From assembly GCA_002436185.1 (NCBI GenBank), contig DJKX01000064.1, positions 1 to 13,355 of the forward strand: DNA of 13,355 bases, given 5' to 3'. The DNA is from Fidelibacterota bacterium UBA6531. Lineage in GTDB: Bacteria; Fidelibacterota; Marinisomatia; Marinisomatales; TCS55. The number at the start of each line of letters is the position of its first letter. Position 1 is the stretch's first letter. The notes below the pieces were generated by a model, which ran no database searches, had not been told where the DNA came from, and saw nothing but the letters and a program-made list of their open reading frames with translations. Shown in pieces: positions 13,261 to 13,355 of the stretch. The position numbers were made by a program, and so were the translations under genes.

Positions 13261-13355
13261 ATGGTTCAATTATTAAACAAATCTGATGACGCAGTAAATT
13301 TATCTGTCCAAAATGGATCAGTATATAAAACTTTTCAAATTCTTGAACAGTTCAC
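13261..13355 (+). CDS. N-terminal fragment of a gene cut by the window end, possibly an IclR-type regulator
   Basis: An open frame starts at the ATG at 13261 and runs off the end, giving 31 complete codons: MVQLLNKSDDAVNLSVQN then GSVYKTFQILEQF. The segment SVYKTFQILEQF resembles the first helix of the winged-helix domain of IclR-family regulators (S-x-x-K-A-x-x-I-L-E-x-F), but too little is visible to be sure. No Shine-Dalgarno precedes the ATG, and a good -10 ends 6 nt before it. The 222-nt gap from the previous gene suggests an independent unit. Confidence 0.5.
   Translation, partial: MVQLLNKSDDAVNLSVQNGSVYKTFQILEQF

Noticed and set aside
1..13355. CRISPR array, tRNA/rRNA genes, insertion sequence, toxin-antitoxin or phage-defence island
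   Set aside because: No regularly spaced repeats, cloverleaf sequences, transposase motifs or defence-type domains were seen on either strand.

Overview
The window is AT-rich (mid-to-high 30s % GC by eye) and looks like chromosome from a Gram-negative member of the FCB (Fibrobacteres-Chlorobi-Bacteroidetes) superphylum. Candidatus Marinimicrobia (SAR406) is my best guess, but it is an inference from gene content: a carboxypeptidase-regulatory-like TonB-dependent receptor, a DUF4249-type lipoprotein, a DUF5916 outer-membrane protein, and signal peptides that end just before Gln. No rRNA, tRNA, CRISPR array, transposase, integrase or phage gene is visible.

Layout. Minus strand, from about 9300 down to 1: a leader-like ORF with a signal peptide, msrB, a DUF5916 barrel protein, thiI, an atypical SDR/NAD-epimerase, a Bcp-type peroxiredoxin with an export signal, a TonB-dependent receptor and a DUF4249-like lipoprotein. 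Gaps are short or genes overlap (ATGA at thiI/SDR, 41 nt at peroxiredoxin/receptor, TGATG at receptor/lipoprotein), so at least thiI through the lipoprotein read as one operon. It ends at a hairpin/T-tract terminator at 277-303. A separate small gene then encodes a 48-residue protein with 17 cysteines (metallothionein-like), closed by its own terminator at 5-61. Plus strand, from 9387: an exported protein of unknown function, a long PlsC-type acyltransferase and an SPL-family radical SAM protein, spaced 3 and 10 nt apart. A structured intergenic stretch follows, then the start of a further gene (possibly an IclR-type regulator) cut by the window end.

How the genes may work together. The minus-strand block joins outer-membrane uptake (receptor plus lipoprotein, DUF5916 barrel) with thiol and oxidant chemistry (peroxiredoxin, MsrB, ThiI), and the Cys-rich protein sits next to it. 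The plus-strand block mixes envelope lipid synthesis with a radical SAM enzyme of unknown substrate.

Most notable points. (1) Just upstream of msrB a signal peptide with a good ribosome-binding site is out of frame by exactly one A in an A7 run, so the gene may have lost, or may switch, an exported form. (2) The Cys-rich gene sits between two terminators sharing an exact 16-nt repeat. (3) The receptor and its lipoprotein partner both carry acidic D-x-[DN]-x-[DN]-G calcium-loop-like segments. (4) The SPL-family protein appears to lack the hydrogen-donor cysteine of true spore photoproduct lyase. I do not see a clear new multi-gene defence or mobile system.
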